A DNA stretch of 64,000 bases from NCBI GenBank assembly GCA_037367405.1, contig JAZKJV010011616.1, positions 310,001 to 374,000 on the forward strand, given 5' to 3'. The position numbers were made by a program, and so were the translations under genes. The first letter of the stretch is position 1. Every line of letters begins with the position of its first letter. A model generated the notes under the pieces. It made no database searches. It was not told where the DNA came from and saw only the letters and a program-made list of their open reading frames with translations. Source of the DNA: Ottelia alismoides. Its lineage: Eukaryota; Streptophyta; Magnoliopsida; Alismatales; Hydrocharitaceae. Below, one piece after another: positions 11,850 through 23,544 of the stretch.

Positions 11850-13890
11850 AGACGATTGAGGAAACTAGAGCTAGAGATTCAGCTTGCTCCGAGCCGACAT
11901 CAGATTCAGAACAGATGACAGAGGCAAGGCGAGACATCCACCAGGACTGTGACTTTGTGATCACAAATGACGAGGCAGTTTGGGCAGACCCAGTAGCACA
12001 TGCCATCCTCTCACCTTCTGAGTTTGCTGACGCACAAATGACAGCAGAGGAGAGCTTGGATAGCGCACCCCTGGTCCAGGATACATCTCAGGCAGCAGAG
12101 CCAATTCCCGATCGTGAGGCAAATGTTTGTGATTCTGATACAGATCCCTCGGAGTCAGATTTCGACTGGGCTGAGTTCGATGACTTGATATCGTGTCTGA
12201 CTTCCACAGAGCCGGCAGCTAGGGAGGAGACTGATTCCACACAGAGCAGAGACACACCAGTAGAGCAGCCTTCGCCTGATTCAAATTGCGAGAGAGAGTT
12301 CTCATTCTCACATGCAGATTTGGCCGCATTCACTCAGACCTTTCAGAGGCCAGATCCTCCAGCACAGTGTTGTCCAGAGCTGAAGCCGCTTCCTTCATCA
12401 CTGAAGTATAGATTCCTTGCGGGTGAGCATGAGATGTACCCAGTCATTATCTCAGCAGATTTGACTGGAGAGCTGGAATCCCGTCTGATGGGGGTTCTTG
12501 AAAAGAACCGCAAGGTGATAAGATGGAGTGTAGCCGATCTCCAAGGGATAAGTCTGGCCCTGTGCTCCCACCATATCTATCTTGAGGAGGACGCGAAGCC
12601 GTCGCGTGAGTTCCAGCGGCGGCTGAACCCGAACCTTCGAGATGTTGTCATGAAGGAGATCTCGAAATGGTGGAGCACCGATTTTATCTACCCCATCTCC
12701 GACTCCAAGTGGGTCAGTCCATTGCATGTGGTGCCCAAGAAGACAGGCATCACTACAGTTGTCAGTGAGTCTGGAGAGGAGATCGCTACTCGGGTACCCA
12801 CTTCTTGGCGGGTCTGTGTGGACTACAGACGATTGAACGAGGCCACCAAGAAGGATCATTTCCCCTGCCCTTTATTGATCATATTATTGAGAGACTAGAA
12901 GGGAAGAGCCATTACTGCTTCTTGGACGGGTACACCAGATACAACCAGGTGGCGATTGCGCCAGAGGACCACGACAAGAATACCTTTACCTATCCCTTCG
13001 GGACATATGCTTTCAGACGGATGCCCTTTGGATTGTGCAACGCTCTAGTGACATTCCAGAGGTGCATGTTGTCCATCTTTTCGGGCATGGTAGGGGAGTG
13101 CTTGGAGGTCTTCATGGATGACTTTTTGGTCTACGACGACGGATTTGATTCTTGTCTTGACTGCCTAGACCGCATCCTCCAGCGATGTATTAGGGTGCAC
13201 CTGGTGCTTTCTTGGGGGAAGAGTCACTTCATGGTGACTCAAGGGACGGTGCTTGGCCATATCATCTCCAACAGGGGCGTGGAGGTTGATCCGGCCAAGG
13301 TGGATATCATTAGGAAACTCAATCCACCGTCTAACTTGCGGCAATTACGGTCTTTTCTGGGGCACATCGGCTTTTACCGATGATTCATTCATGATTTCAG
13401 ACGGATTGCCCAACCGTTGACTGATCTGCTGACGAAAGACACCGAGTTCATTGTGGATGAAAAGTGTCTAGCGTCATTTGAGACTCCCAAGAGTCTAGTT
13501 GTAGAGTCTCCTGTCCTTCAGCCGCCTGATTGGTCTCTCACATTCGAGATCATGACGGATGCCTCTGATTTTGCCGTAGGGGCCGTGCTGGGACAGAGAA
13601 GGGATGGAGTCCCCTTTGCTATTCACTACGCTAGCCGGACTTTGGATATAGCTCAGAGGAACTACACAGTCACTGAGAAGGAGATGCTAGCCGTAGTGTT
13701 TTCCCTAGATAAGTAAAGATCTTACATCATTGGATCTAGAGTAACCATCTTCACTGATCATACCGCCATCAGGTACCTCATGGCAAAGAAGGATGCCAAA
13801 GCCAGATTGACAAGATGGATCCTTCTTCTCTAGGAGTTTGATAGAGAGATTAAGGACAAGCCTGGAGTAAAGAATGTGGTGGCAGATCAT
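11797..13890 (+). pseudogene. Element B linker, reverse transcriptase and RNase H
   Basis: An acidic linker (HQDCDFVITNDEAVW onward, about 11930-12330) leads into RT. RT motifs in order are [66 protein letters not shown] and the catalytic box FMDD at 13111-13122, then KSHFMVTQGTVLGHIIS. RH follows with [30 protein letters not shown] and [12 protein letters not shown], keeping its acidic residues, and ends at [10 protein letters not shown]. Damage includes a 1-base deletion near 12865 (frame change at KKDHFP), CGA-to-TGA at 13381, and stops at 13714 and near 13831. It would copy RNA to DNA and degrade the RNA strand. Confidence 0.88.
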
Positions 13891-15267
13891 CTCTCCCGAT
13901 TGGAGTATCTTGAGGATTCTGAGCAGATCGAGCCTATTTGTGAGACCTTCCCAGATGAGGCGATCCTTGCTATCTCCTCTCTCCCATGGTATGTCGATAT
14001 TGTGAACTTTCTTATTGTCGAGAAGGCCTCACAAGATTGGCCCAGGCAGAGACTTGAGACCTTCCTCCCGAAGGCCAAGTTCTACCACTGGGAGGATCCC
14101 GTCCTTTATCATGAAGGAGGGGATAGTGTCTGGCGTAGGTACATTCCTCAGGAGGAGCACAAAAGCGTCGTCACTTACTGCCACAAGCTTGAGGCAGGAG
14201 GACATCACTCTGGGAGGAGAACGGCACATAAAGTGCTCCAATCCGACCTATGGTGGCCTACCCTCTTCAAGGACTCTGATGAGTTCGTGAAGAGGTGTAC
14301 TGACTGTCAGAGGATGGGCACTTGTGGACAACTTGATATGATGCCGATGCAGCCCATTCACTTCTGTGAGGTTTTTGACGCATGGGGCATTTATTTCATG
14401 GGTCCATTCCCTAGGAGTCAGGGATTTGAGTACATTCTGTTGGCCTTGGATTATGTAAGTCGTTAGGTTGAGGCCATCCCCGCCCTAACCGCATATGCTA
14501 AGACTATTTGCAGATTTTTGAGGAAGAATATCATTTCACGGTTATGGGTTCCTAGAGTATTGATATCTAATGGGGGTTCTCATTTCGTTAACGACAAGGT
14601 AAAGGCCCTTGCTAGCGAGTTCAGCATAGACCATCGAGTAGCCACACCATACCATCCTCAGACTAATGGTCTTACTGAAGTGTCGAACTGGGAGATAAAG
14701 ACTATATTGAAGAAGGTCGTCCGCCCTGACCGAAAGGATTGGTCACAGCTTTTGGACTCGGTCTTGTGGGCATATCGGACATCCTTCAAGACACTGTTGG
14801 GAACGTCTCCCTTTCACCTCGTTTATGGCGAGCCCTGCCATTTACCTGTTGAGCTTAGACATAGGTCACTCTGGGAAGTCACAGATATTATAATGGATCC
14901 AGTGATTGTAGGAGATCAGAGGAGGGCAGAGTTAGCAGCCCTGGAGGAGCTTCACGATGTAGCCTTTTCGAGCAGCCTACAGTACAAGGAGAGAGTGAAG
15001 GAGTGGCATGATTCTCATATCAGCCACAAGCAGTTTGAGCCAGGACAACGACTATGGTTGTTCGATACCAGGTTGAGATTATTTCCAGGGAAGTTACAGA
15101 GCAAATGGAAGGGACCCTACTTGGTTAGAAAGGTATACGACAATGGGAGTATTGATATATCTGAGTTGTCTTCTGAGAGTACCTTTCACGTTAACGGGCA
15201 ACGACTCAAGTCATATCTAGATCATGAGCCGCTGGTTGTTGACGTTGCCCCGATTAATTTTGCGTGA
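13891..15267 (+). pseudogene. Element B integrase, catalytically substituted
   Basis: The N-terminal HHCC zinc-binding segment is complete (YCHKLEAGGHHS ... CTDCQR). The catalytic core reads WGIYFMGPFP, LISNGGSHF and TEVSNWEIK. Against element D, the first Asp is Tyr (14392-14394) and the second is Asn (14569-14571), while Glu (14677-14679) is kept with the D-x35-E spacing. A TGG-to-TAG stop lies at 14464. The C-terminal part has the usual GPYLVRKVYDNGSIDI segment and ends FHVNGQRLKSYL, with the natural stop at 15267. Integrase inserts the DNA copy; with two acidic residues lost this copy would be dead even without the stop. Confidence 0.9.
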
Positions 15268-15399
15268 GATGTGGTCTCTTGACTCACATCTATTGCATCT
15301 CATGCCTGATTATCACTGTTCTCCTGACTTGCATAGATCCAGTTGTCCATATCACACTATTCTTTAGTCTAACACCCCATTTGCATCATCGATGTTGCT

Positions 15400-15786
15400 A
15401 TACTTAGGGTGCACTTTACCCTAAGTATGGGGGGGGTGTGAGACATTTGAGTTTCTTTTGATTCATTTCTATCTCTGTTTTGCTGCCTATACTTAGGGAT
15501 ATTTTAGCCTAAGTATAGGGGAGGTAGACCCGGTACATTCTCACTCGGATTTCCCTCTGTGTACAACCTGATATACTTAGGATTATTTGATCCTAAGTAT
15601 AGGGGGAAACCCCGAGGTCTCTTGCATTTCTATTCTTTCATTCGTCTTTGTATATAGCATTCCTTTTCACTTCCCTATACTAAGCACGAGTTATGTCTTC
15701 TTCATCGCTCTTGACTCTGAGGACATCGTTCGAGCTAAGTATAGGGGGTGTGTATATATTTCATATATAATTTAGCCATAACTCGT
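15400..15786 (+). repeat. PPT-hairpin array of element B
   Basis: Three hairpins share the arms ATACTTAGG/CCTAAGTAT, each followed by a G-rich tract: 15400-15409/15419-15428, 15487-15497/15508-15518, and 15572-15583/15590-15601 (12 bp, loop TATTTG). A fourth unit pairs CTATACTAAGC (15675) with GCTAAGTATAG (15734-15744) around a 48-base loop. ACGAGTTATG (15686-15695) can also pair perfectly with CATAACTCGT (15777-15786). The 3' arms plus G tracts resemble the true PPT at 17322. Similar arrays lie at 38669 (C) and 63504 (D). Confidence 0.85.
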
Positions 15787-17321
15787 ACTTTGTGTGAGTG
15801 TGTTAATAAATAAAAAATGGCTAAAATCCAAAAATCTATAAAAATTAAAAATTTTCCTTGTAAATAAAATTCTTTTAATGCACATACATAGCTAGTTGTA
15901 CAAATTATTTTTGTAAAAATGTTTATAAAAATCTTTCGTGTAAATAGCTTGTAAATATTTTCATATCAAAATTATGTATATAGTACAAAATTTTTGTAAA
16001 ATGTTTTGAAAATCAAAAGTTTGCAAAAACCTTGTGTAAATTTGTGTACATATTTTGCAAAACTTGCATTCATGCATACATCCATGCTTTCAAAACATTT
16101 CTCAAACATTTTGCACATGTGTAAATATTTTGTAAATCGCATCTTTGTAAATACTTGTATAGTTTTTCCTGGATCATAGTTGACATTTAAACTAGCCTGG
16201 AATTAAATTGAAAAATGGAGCATGGTTAAGATCTTAATCCACCTAATTCTAAGAGGAACCTTATAGGGCTTAAGGTTGAGACTTTTCAGGTCCATGGTGA
16301 CTTAATTATTTGAGTCCACTTGGTTATGATCATATGTCATCTTGATGAGCCTAAATAGAGCACTTAACAACACACACATGACTCATATAGACAATGACTT
16401 TACTTGGACCCGCACTTTACACCGAGCTCTCTACGGATGAGGTGGTGAGGAGGCAGTCTTCCTTGACTTGGGGTAATGGGTAGTACTTCTAAGCGGAACC
16501 TCTCTTCTTCTTATAGTGAAGGAAGTGCGTCTCAACTTGGTCTGGTTGCCATGAGGTCTAACGACATGAGTTGTGGGTTGCAATAATGCTTCAAAAGCGG
16601 GATAGTCTACTGGCTCAAGATGAAAAACTCCTCATGTATATATGCCGCACTTTGTAGATATGTTGTATATATGCACATAAAAAATGCAAAAAGAAAAGAA
16701 CTCCAAAAAAATGGTGGGCCTGATAGAAAATGATATTCCCACCGGAGTGTATATAGTGCAATAAACAAAGCTTGAGACTCATATTCCATCTTATGTAGCT
16801 TGCAGCAGGGAGACTTAGCTACACCGGTTGAGCTCCCAGGGATACATGGCTACACTGGCCATGGTCCATTCTTTTCTTCCCCCTTTTCTTGAGCCGGTCG
16901 AACTTGAACTTAGAAGGGAATACCCCGCTCCTCGAGGAAAGAGTGCCCAGACTAGGGCATTAGAGTTACCTTGTTGGGGTGGGTTGTGATTTTGCTACTT
17001 CTGAGGTGGAGAGCTATACCTCACTTACACTGTACAAGGAAAGATTCATGGTCTTCAGGGTTTGTGTATGTAGACTTGTTCTGATCTGGATTATTGAGGG
17101 TCTTGACTATATATTAGTGGAACTTAGAGGCTGTTAAGTTTTAAACCTAAGTCCAAATAAGGTTCCGACACATTAATAATCCAAAGATCTGACTGAGCTC
17201 CATACTTCAATTTAATGAAGGCAAGTTTAACAATTAGCATTGATTCATTCATTTTCCCCTCTTTTTCTTTTCTTTTTCACTTCTTTTTCAAATAAGTGTT
17301 TGCTAAGGGACTAGCAAAGTT
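15787..17321 (+). other. Element B 3' non-coding region with conserved blocks
   Basis: These 1.5 kb between the hairpin array and the PPT have no convincing open frame on either strand and no env-like gene. Two blocks are identical in element C: 28 bases at 16570-16597 (39501-39528 in C) and 32 bases at 16902-16933 (39796-39827 in C). Order and weaker similarity extend over most of the region. A 60-codon minus-strand frame (16607-16789) is hydrophobic and has no matching frame in C. Confidence 0.75.
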
Positions 17322-17333
17322 AAGTATAGGGGG
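17322..17333 (+). other. Element B polypurine tract
   Basis: AAGTATAGGGGG abuts the 3' LTR start, the expected place for the plus-strand primer. The same 12-mer, or a close version, ends the hairpins upstream. Confidence 0.88.
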
Positions 17334-20300
17334 TGATGAATCCTCATTCATCACTCTTTATTCTTTTATTTTAGCTAAAAACCTTTGCAAAACACCATGT
17401 ATATGTGTGTAAATAAAATAATTTATCAAAGAGCATGCATTGTGTAAATATTAATAATTAGCATGTTTTTATGCAAAAATAAAAGAATAAAGAAATAAAG
17501 AAAAAAAGAGAAATATTTAGAATAATTATTGAGTGACCTGTACCTAAGGGAAGGCTCCACAAGGGCCTGACCGCAAAATAAAATAAGTAGAGAGAGATAG
17601 GGTAACTCAACATGGTGTAAATACCCCTCTTTGTGTAAATATTTTATTTTCTAAAAATAAAAATATTTATGTGTCCCTTTATTTTGTATATATTTATAAA
17701 AATAAAAAAAATGGGAAAAATAAAAATAAAAATAAATAAATTCTCTCTCATCAGTGTACATATACCATGTATATAAAATAAAAGATGTATTTATTTCACC
17801 CTTGTAAATACTTAATAAAAATCTAACAAAATCATTATATATTCCAAATTTTTGGTGTAAATAAATAAAATATAAAATTGAAATAATTGTACATAAATAA
17901 AATAATAAAAATAAAATTAAAAAATACATAGGTATATATACCTGTATATAATAATATAATGTAAATACATAATTTATTTTTCAAAAAATAAATAAAAATC
18001 ACAAAAAAAATACTTTGAAAATAAATAAACATTTTTCATTTTGTAAATATTTTGAAATAAAGTCTTTTTCTAATTTATTTTGAATTTTTAAATCTTTTCC
18101 AATGAATTTTTCTCATTGGTCCACGGGGGATTGTTGACCCCGGTCAACTCTCCCCACAGGACAACATGCCTCGTGGATCTGGACGCCAACCCGACTTCTC
18201 CACTTCTTCACGACTCGATACGCCAACCATTTCCTTAAACCCCGAGACCCGATTATCCTTGAGACATCCCTAATCCACGCTCGATCATCTTTTTAGGGGT
18301 CCGAGCATTAGATTGCGCGCCCGACACCATTCTTGTCAGACCCATGGTACTATATAGTCTCGCCTCCTCCTGCCATTTCACGCACCTTCAGCCACCATCT
18401 TCGATCCCTGTGACCTCCATCTTCTTCCTCGAGTGATAGCGAGCGTGGAGGGTGTTTGAGAGAGCGATTGGAGGTGTGTACCCCAGGTCCGACGACCCTT
18501 GTCATCAAGCTCCGCCGCTAGCGTAGCCCGAGCCTCTGGCGGCAACGCTTCATCGAGGAGAAGACCACCAGAGATCCAACATCTCCTCCATAGTCGTGTC
18601 CAGTCATCAGGTATCACTTTTAGGCTTCATTTCGTCATTTAGATTCGATTTTCCCATTTCAGCTCCGCCAACTCTGCCTCAGTGGCCGGAACCCCACCAC
18701 TTTATCCCATCCGTACCGATAGATCCCTCGACCCATCAAAACCTTCTTTCCACGATCTGATCACCTCGAGCTGGGCTATCTGAGCCTTGATCGAGTCGGG
18801 TTTCTTCCGTCGCCCCCGCCGGACCCCCCATCCACCCACGTCACTTCCCTTTGTTATTCTGCAAATAACCCATGCAGGAGTGTTCCTCCGAGCACGAGCG
18901 TCTTCTTGTAGGTCAATAAGCACAAGAAACCCCCCTTGGCCGCGTTTTCAACCCTTCGCCGGAGTCACCCAACTCCCTCCTCCCTCGTCAGAGGATCTAG
19001 CTGTTGGGAGCTCAATCAGACGCCACCAACCGACGCGGATCGTCATTTAGAGCAGAACCCCCTCTCCGATCTTCCATCAGAAGTTTGGATCGCCTCCAGA
19101 TCACCGGAGAAGCTCACCCAGGAGGAGTTCTTCCACTCTACCCCTCTATCGTCGGATCATCCTCCACCGTAAGATATCATCCTAGCCGTCCGTGCCCTGC
19201 TCCTATTAGGCCGTTAGATCCACGATATGACGGCCACGTGCGCCCCACGTTCTCCCTCATGGCAGGACCATTGGATCTTCCAGGAGGCGTCATCAGGACC
19301 GTGCACACGCCAACCATTCACCGCCCGACACATCACCCTTACGCGCCCCGCACGCGCTGTGGCTGGGTAACTTGCACCCGACTCCCTGCATTTTATTTTG
19401 GTTCCTATTTAGTCTATAAAATAAACTCGCACACTTGGTTAATTTGCATATTTGGACCTATAGTTTTATGTATTTGCATTTTAGTCCCTGCTTTGTGGAG
19501 ACACGTGCTTGGACACGTGATTTTTTGGAACTTTTGCAGTATTGATCCTATAGTTCTTAGCTGTTACAGTTTATATTTTTATAGATAGGATTTATACTTG
19601 AGTCCATGTGAATGTTAATCACGTGTATGCCGCGTGCTTATTTGGGCTATTTGCAATTTAGGCTATGTGGTTTTTATAAGTGTTATCTATTTGGCCCCAG
19701 AACTATGTTTCTTTGCACTTAGGTCCCTGTGTGCTGTAGCTTTTGTATTGATTGAATAAAATAACAAATTTATTCCAAATCAAGTGAAATTTGGACAGGG
19801 GTCCTGCTACTGTGTAAAAATTTCACTAAATTTTTGGGACATTTTTATTATTTTTTGTTATTTTTAAAAAATCAAAAACCTTCATTTTGCTACTGTTTGA
19901 AATATAAAATCAACTAAAAATATAAAAACTTATCTAAAAAATACAAAAAAAATAGGACTTGTTTGTTTTAGTGTTTCTTGCTTCAGACCAATTTTTGTTT
20001 AATTTGGATTTACAAAACCCATAAAAAATATAAAACCCTAAAAACTTTATAAAAAATATTAAAAATTCTATGAAAATAAAAAAATGCATTTTTGATTTCT
20101 GTAGTTTAGTTTTTATTTTTACTCTTCATAAAAATTGCATTCAGATTTTTATAGCTAATGATCTATTTTTAAGTAGCCTTTCAAATCTGACTGCACATTT
20201 ATTCACTGTTTTTGCCTTTTTCAATTTTTATAAAATCAATTAAAAATTATAAAATTATGAAAAAGTCACCAAAAGCACTTAAACATATAAAAAACACAAA

Positions 20301-20684
20301 AACAATTTTATTTGAATTTTTTGAGTTACTTTGATTGATAAATAAATTGTTGATTGTGTGCTTTTTACTCTCTTTTAATATTTTCTTTATAATTAAAAAT
20401 ACAAAAAAAATTAAAAATATATAAAAATACACCAAAAACACCTTTTTTATTTTATTTTCCTTTTGACTACTTCGTAGGCCGATTTGTCCAATCTGTGCTC
20501 CTTGAGTTTGACCCTGGTCGCTATACCACGTTAAATAAATAGCGAGGACCGCTCTTTGATTTTGTTGATTATTTCATTTTATTTGGTGACCTTATCTTGT
20601 TTACTGAGTCTCTCTATTCGGGTCGCAACAACACCGGATATTTTTACCTTGGCCCGATTGTGAGAGCCTCTTTCTCGGTCAACA
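17334..20684 (+). repeat. Element B 3' LTR (3351 bp)
   Basis: It starts with the palindrome TGATGAATCCTCATTCATCA and ends CGGTCAACA. It carries the segment 20130-20460 that is missing from the 5' LTR, so this is the more complete copy. The TATA-like box is at 18350-18357, and the U5 box is at 20498-20517 with the stem TCGCTAT/ATAGCGA after it. Confidence 0.93.
17356..17568 (+). ncRNA. Structured U3 module of element B 3' LTR
   Basis: CTTTATTCTTTTATTTT (17356-17372) is perfectly complementary over 17 bp to 17476-17492, with a loop of about 103 bases. A second small stem, AGGCTC/GGGCCT (17552-17557/17563-17568), follows, and then the purine motif AAGTAGAGAGAGAT. Equivalent pairings occur in D and E. 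This RNA would sit at the 3' end of the element transcript just after the PPT. Confidence 0.55.
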
Positions 20685-22526
20685 GCGGAGTCTCGACTAA
20701 ACCATCTGTGTGATGACATCACTAGATGGTCAAAAGAGATAGATGATGGATGAAGAGCACGGAGACAAACAAGGAATAAAGGGATTGTAAAACAGTAGAA
20801 GGCTCACAATAAGCAAGGGTTAAAGATAAAGGAGAGCAAAATTTTGTAAGTACGTGATGTTTTTGATCTTGACCTTAATGAGACTAATCAATCAAACCTC
20901 AAAAAAATGGATTCACTAACTCGACCCGTGAAGCCGTGAAGGTTCGACAATTATCTTTGTAAGTTTTAGATTTGATTTTCGGGCAATTTATCTTTGAATG
21001 AGTCCTTAGAGCGTTATGCCTATAGGAGAAAGAACTACCAGAAAAGACAGAAAAGTATCACGTACTTGTCCTCCTCTTTTGTAACTTGTAGTCTGCACTT
21101 TTTATGGTCCTTTTAACCCTTCATGGATCTCTATTCAGCTAAAGAAATAGATGGAGGAAGCTGATAGGCAAAACCACTACTTCGGACCTCACTTGCAATA
21201 GAATCACCCGTGAGCGTGTGAGGACCTACTCGAATGCAAAACGATGAGACAAACACTCCCGTGAAGGCGTGGCCTACGCTCAATACTTCAGACATGGTCG
21301 ATGCTCTACACAATAGAGAACATCATCGTCGACTAAGCCCTACTCATATACGTATGATAGAAGCGCCATTACTTTGTAAATCTAGGCAATACACAAGGCA
21401 GCCATGGACTCAGTTTTGGGATCTATTCCTTATGATAACGCTCTTTCACCGAGAAGGAGACCATCCAATGCAAACTGAAAACAAATGAGGGCTTTGCCAC
21501 CCCGGGCAATGAGTCCAATTAATTAATTTCATTTATGTCAAGTATTTTTAGCATCCCTTTTTTAATTTTTTGTGTTATCACTTGCTTTGAGTAAATTCAA
21601 CACAAGCGCCTAACATTTTTGTATTTTCTTTGATTTCTATATGATTCAAAAATAGAGGGAGATAGCGGAAAAGCGATGTAAGGTGACACTAATATGGAAA
21701 TCTTACCTTAGTCCCTAAATGATGAATGCTCAGTTAGAAGACTTATAGTATTTCCTAGCTCTCTCCATGCGGGATGCAAAACATGAATTTGTAAACCTAT
21801 ACTATATGCTGATATGCACAAAGAAATCGTTCAAAGAAGGCAATTGCTATTCGTGAAGAACCAAATGCTAAACACCTCGAATAAAACGGAGAGTCTGATC
21901 TTGGAGCCTCTTTGTTGCCCACTACAATGGGTCCTGCAAGTGTATGGAGTGCTCTCGCTGCGTGTGGTTTCAAGACTCGGTATTCAACAATTAATTAATC
22001 TAAGTCCAAACACGGAGACTATAGGTACATGCAAAATAATTAGGTGTTCAACCACCTTAAATTACACGATCAAGCAAGCCTAAAGACCAAGGACTCATTC
22101 CACAAAACAAATAGAAAAAAAGGGTGGAAAGCACAAAACTTCAGAAAACAAAGCAAAGAATAAATCTGATGAGCCCCCAAGTGAACAAACACTTGGAAAT
22201 TGGGCCCAAGTGTCCAACATCCATAGTACTTGTATTATTACAAATTAATGGTTAAAAAATAAAAGTCTCTCTCTCACAATCTAGACTAGGCTGTTGTCTC
22301 TCTCTCTCAAGATCCTCCTACTCTCTCATGTCGGCTAGTTCAGAATAGATGACTCCTCGTCCCAAGGCTGCGTAGGATCGCCTAAGTTATCCTCCTCGGT
22401 CAACGGTCCCTCACAAGAAGACAAAATAAGAGATGCCATATAGTTCAAAATTGATAATCAAATAGAAATAAATAAATACAAGAATGGCTAAGAAATTAAA
22501 GAGACAAAAACTAGTCTACAAACCGA
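20685..22526 (-). mobile_element. Element A, right part: leader region
   Basis: On the minus strand this aligns with the leader of element D. Shared marks are the CAAAGCCCTCATT block (near 21481-21497), the donor-region block GCATTCATCATT (near 21718-21730) and the hairpin CCAAGTG/CACTTGG (22177-22196). The donor GTAAGT of B and D reads ATAAGT here (21741-21746). Short open frames in this stretch are not conserved. The segment was separated from 1-3862 by the insertion of B. Confidence 0.75.
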
Positions 22527-22546
22527 TGCTCCCTGGCAATGGCCCA
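22527..22546 (-). other. Element A primer-binding site (decayed, tRNA-Asp)
   Basis: The minus strand reads TGGGCCATTGCCAGGGAGCA, recognisably TGGCGCCGTTGCCGGGGAGCA with a few changes. It marks the boundary where A's 5' LTR should begin to the right. Confidence 0.7.
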
Positions 22547-23544
22547 AAATCTTGCCTTGTACCACACCTCATATTAAATTTAAGGTTCTTGCATTGTCCA
22601 ATGAGAACCTATAATTAAATTTGATCAGTATATCATTAATTATCTTTGTTATAATCTGAAATCTAATTAAGTTGATTCATAATTGCTATTTTATTTCATT
22701 GGTTTTGACCATCAGAAGAATAACCCATATATATAAGTCGACTCATTTATGTCATTGCATTTTTTTTTGCAAACTTTATGTCCTGAAAATGCATTTATCT
22801 TGGAAATTATCGGGTTCTATTTGGAAGTATCTTACATAAATAAAAAAGTAAACTCTTTTGAATATAAGTGATGGGAAATTTCTTCATCGAGAATTAACGA
22901 TAATTTTATTTGTAATTCTAGTAAATTTTGTTGTTATAGATTAATTGACTGGATAGATCATAACAAGACTCCTTTAATTCTACGTCATGCCATTTATCTA
23001 AGGTCAACATTAAAGACAAAAAGTATCCAAAATAAGCTTTTCTTAAAGTGAAAAAGATGCCTGAAAAATCTTTACCCAATCCCATGTGAACCGTCAACAT
23101 GGATATAACTATCTATGGAAAAGTTTTACTAGAATATTCTATATTTACGATAGCAAAGCTTTTAACTTGACGATGTTTTAAATCTATCATTGGAATGTTT
23201 TAAGTATGATTCTCGAGTTTATAACACGATTTTGACTACCATTTAAATTTATGTTATGTTTCAAATGTTTATGTCAGGATTTTGAACATCCTCTCATCAT
23301 TTGCCAGGTTTCGTAATTTATTTAGATGTGTACACCACATTTCTATCGAAAACGGCTACAAAGCAAGAAAATTTTCATTTAAAATGAGGGCTTAACTCGC
23401 TTTCATTTTAAAAAGTCAAACATATGTGAATTCTAGAATGTCATCACCGAGCTATATGGTGCATATGTCTACAAGTTAGGGAAGCCTCCATATTTGACGA
23501 GCTTACTGATACTCAAACATCTCATCGTTATCTTCTCCCCCCGT
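22547..23544. other. Unassigned AT-rich segment
   Basis: By position this should be the end of element A's 5' LTR on the minus strand, but no clear similarity to the LTR ends of B, C, D or E was found, and the conserved U5 box was not located. No gene was recognised. Element C begins at 23545. Confidence 0.5.

Larger units (their letters stand above)
3863..20684 (+). mobile_element. Element B: structurally complete Athila-like Ty3/gypsy retrotransposon inserted in element A
   Basis: Two LTRs (3863-6896 and 17334-20684) flank a PBS for tRNA-Asp, a leader, gag, PR, RT, RH and INT remnants, a long 3' non-coding region and a PPT. The flanking 5-mers GTGGA (3858-3862) and GCGGA (20685-20689) differ at one position and read as a target-site duplication. 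Sequence on both sides belongs to element A on the opposite strand, so B landed in A's leader near the start of gag. The coding region has about a dozen nonsense codons and at least two 1-base frameshifts, and INT has lost two catalytic residues, so B is inactive. Confidence 0.93.

Noticed and set aside
15787..17321. Possible env-like gene between pol and 3' LTR of element B
   Set aside because: No frame longer than about 60 codons on either strand, and no membrane or signal-peptide pattern shared with C.
19004..19588. 194-codon frame in element B 3' LTR
   Set aside because: The 5' LTR copy breaks this frame and no domain is recognisable, so it is treated as untranslated LTR sequence.
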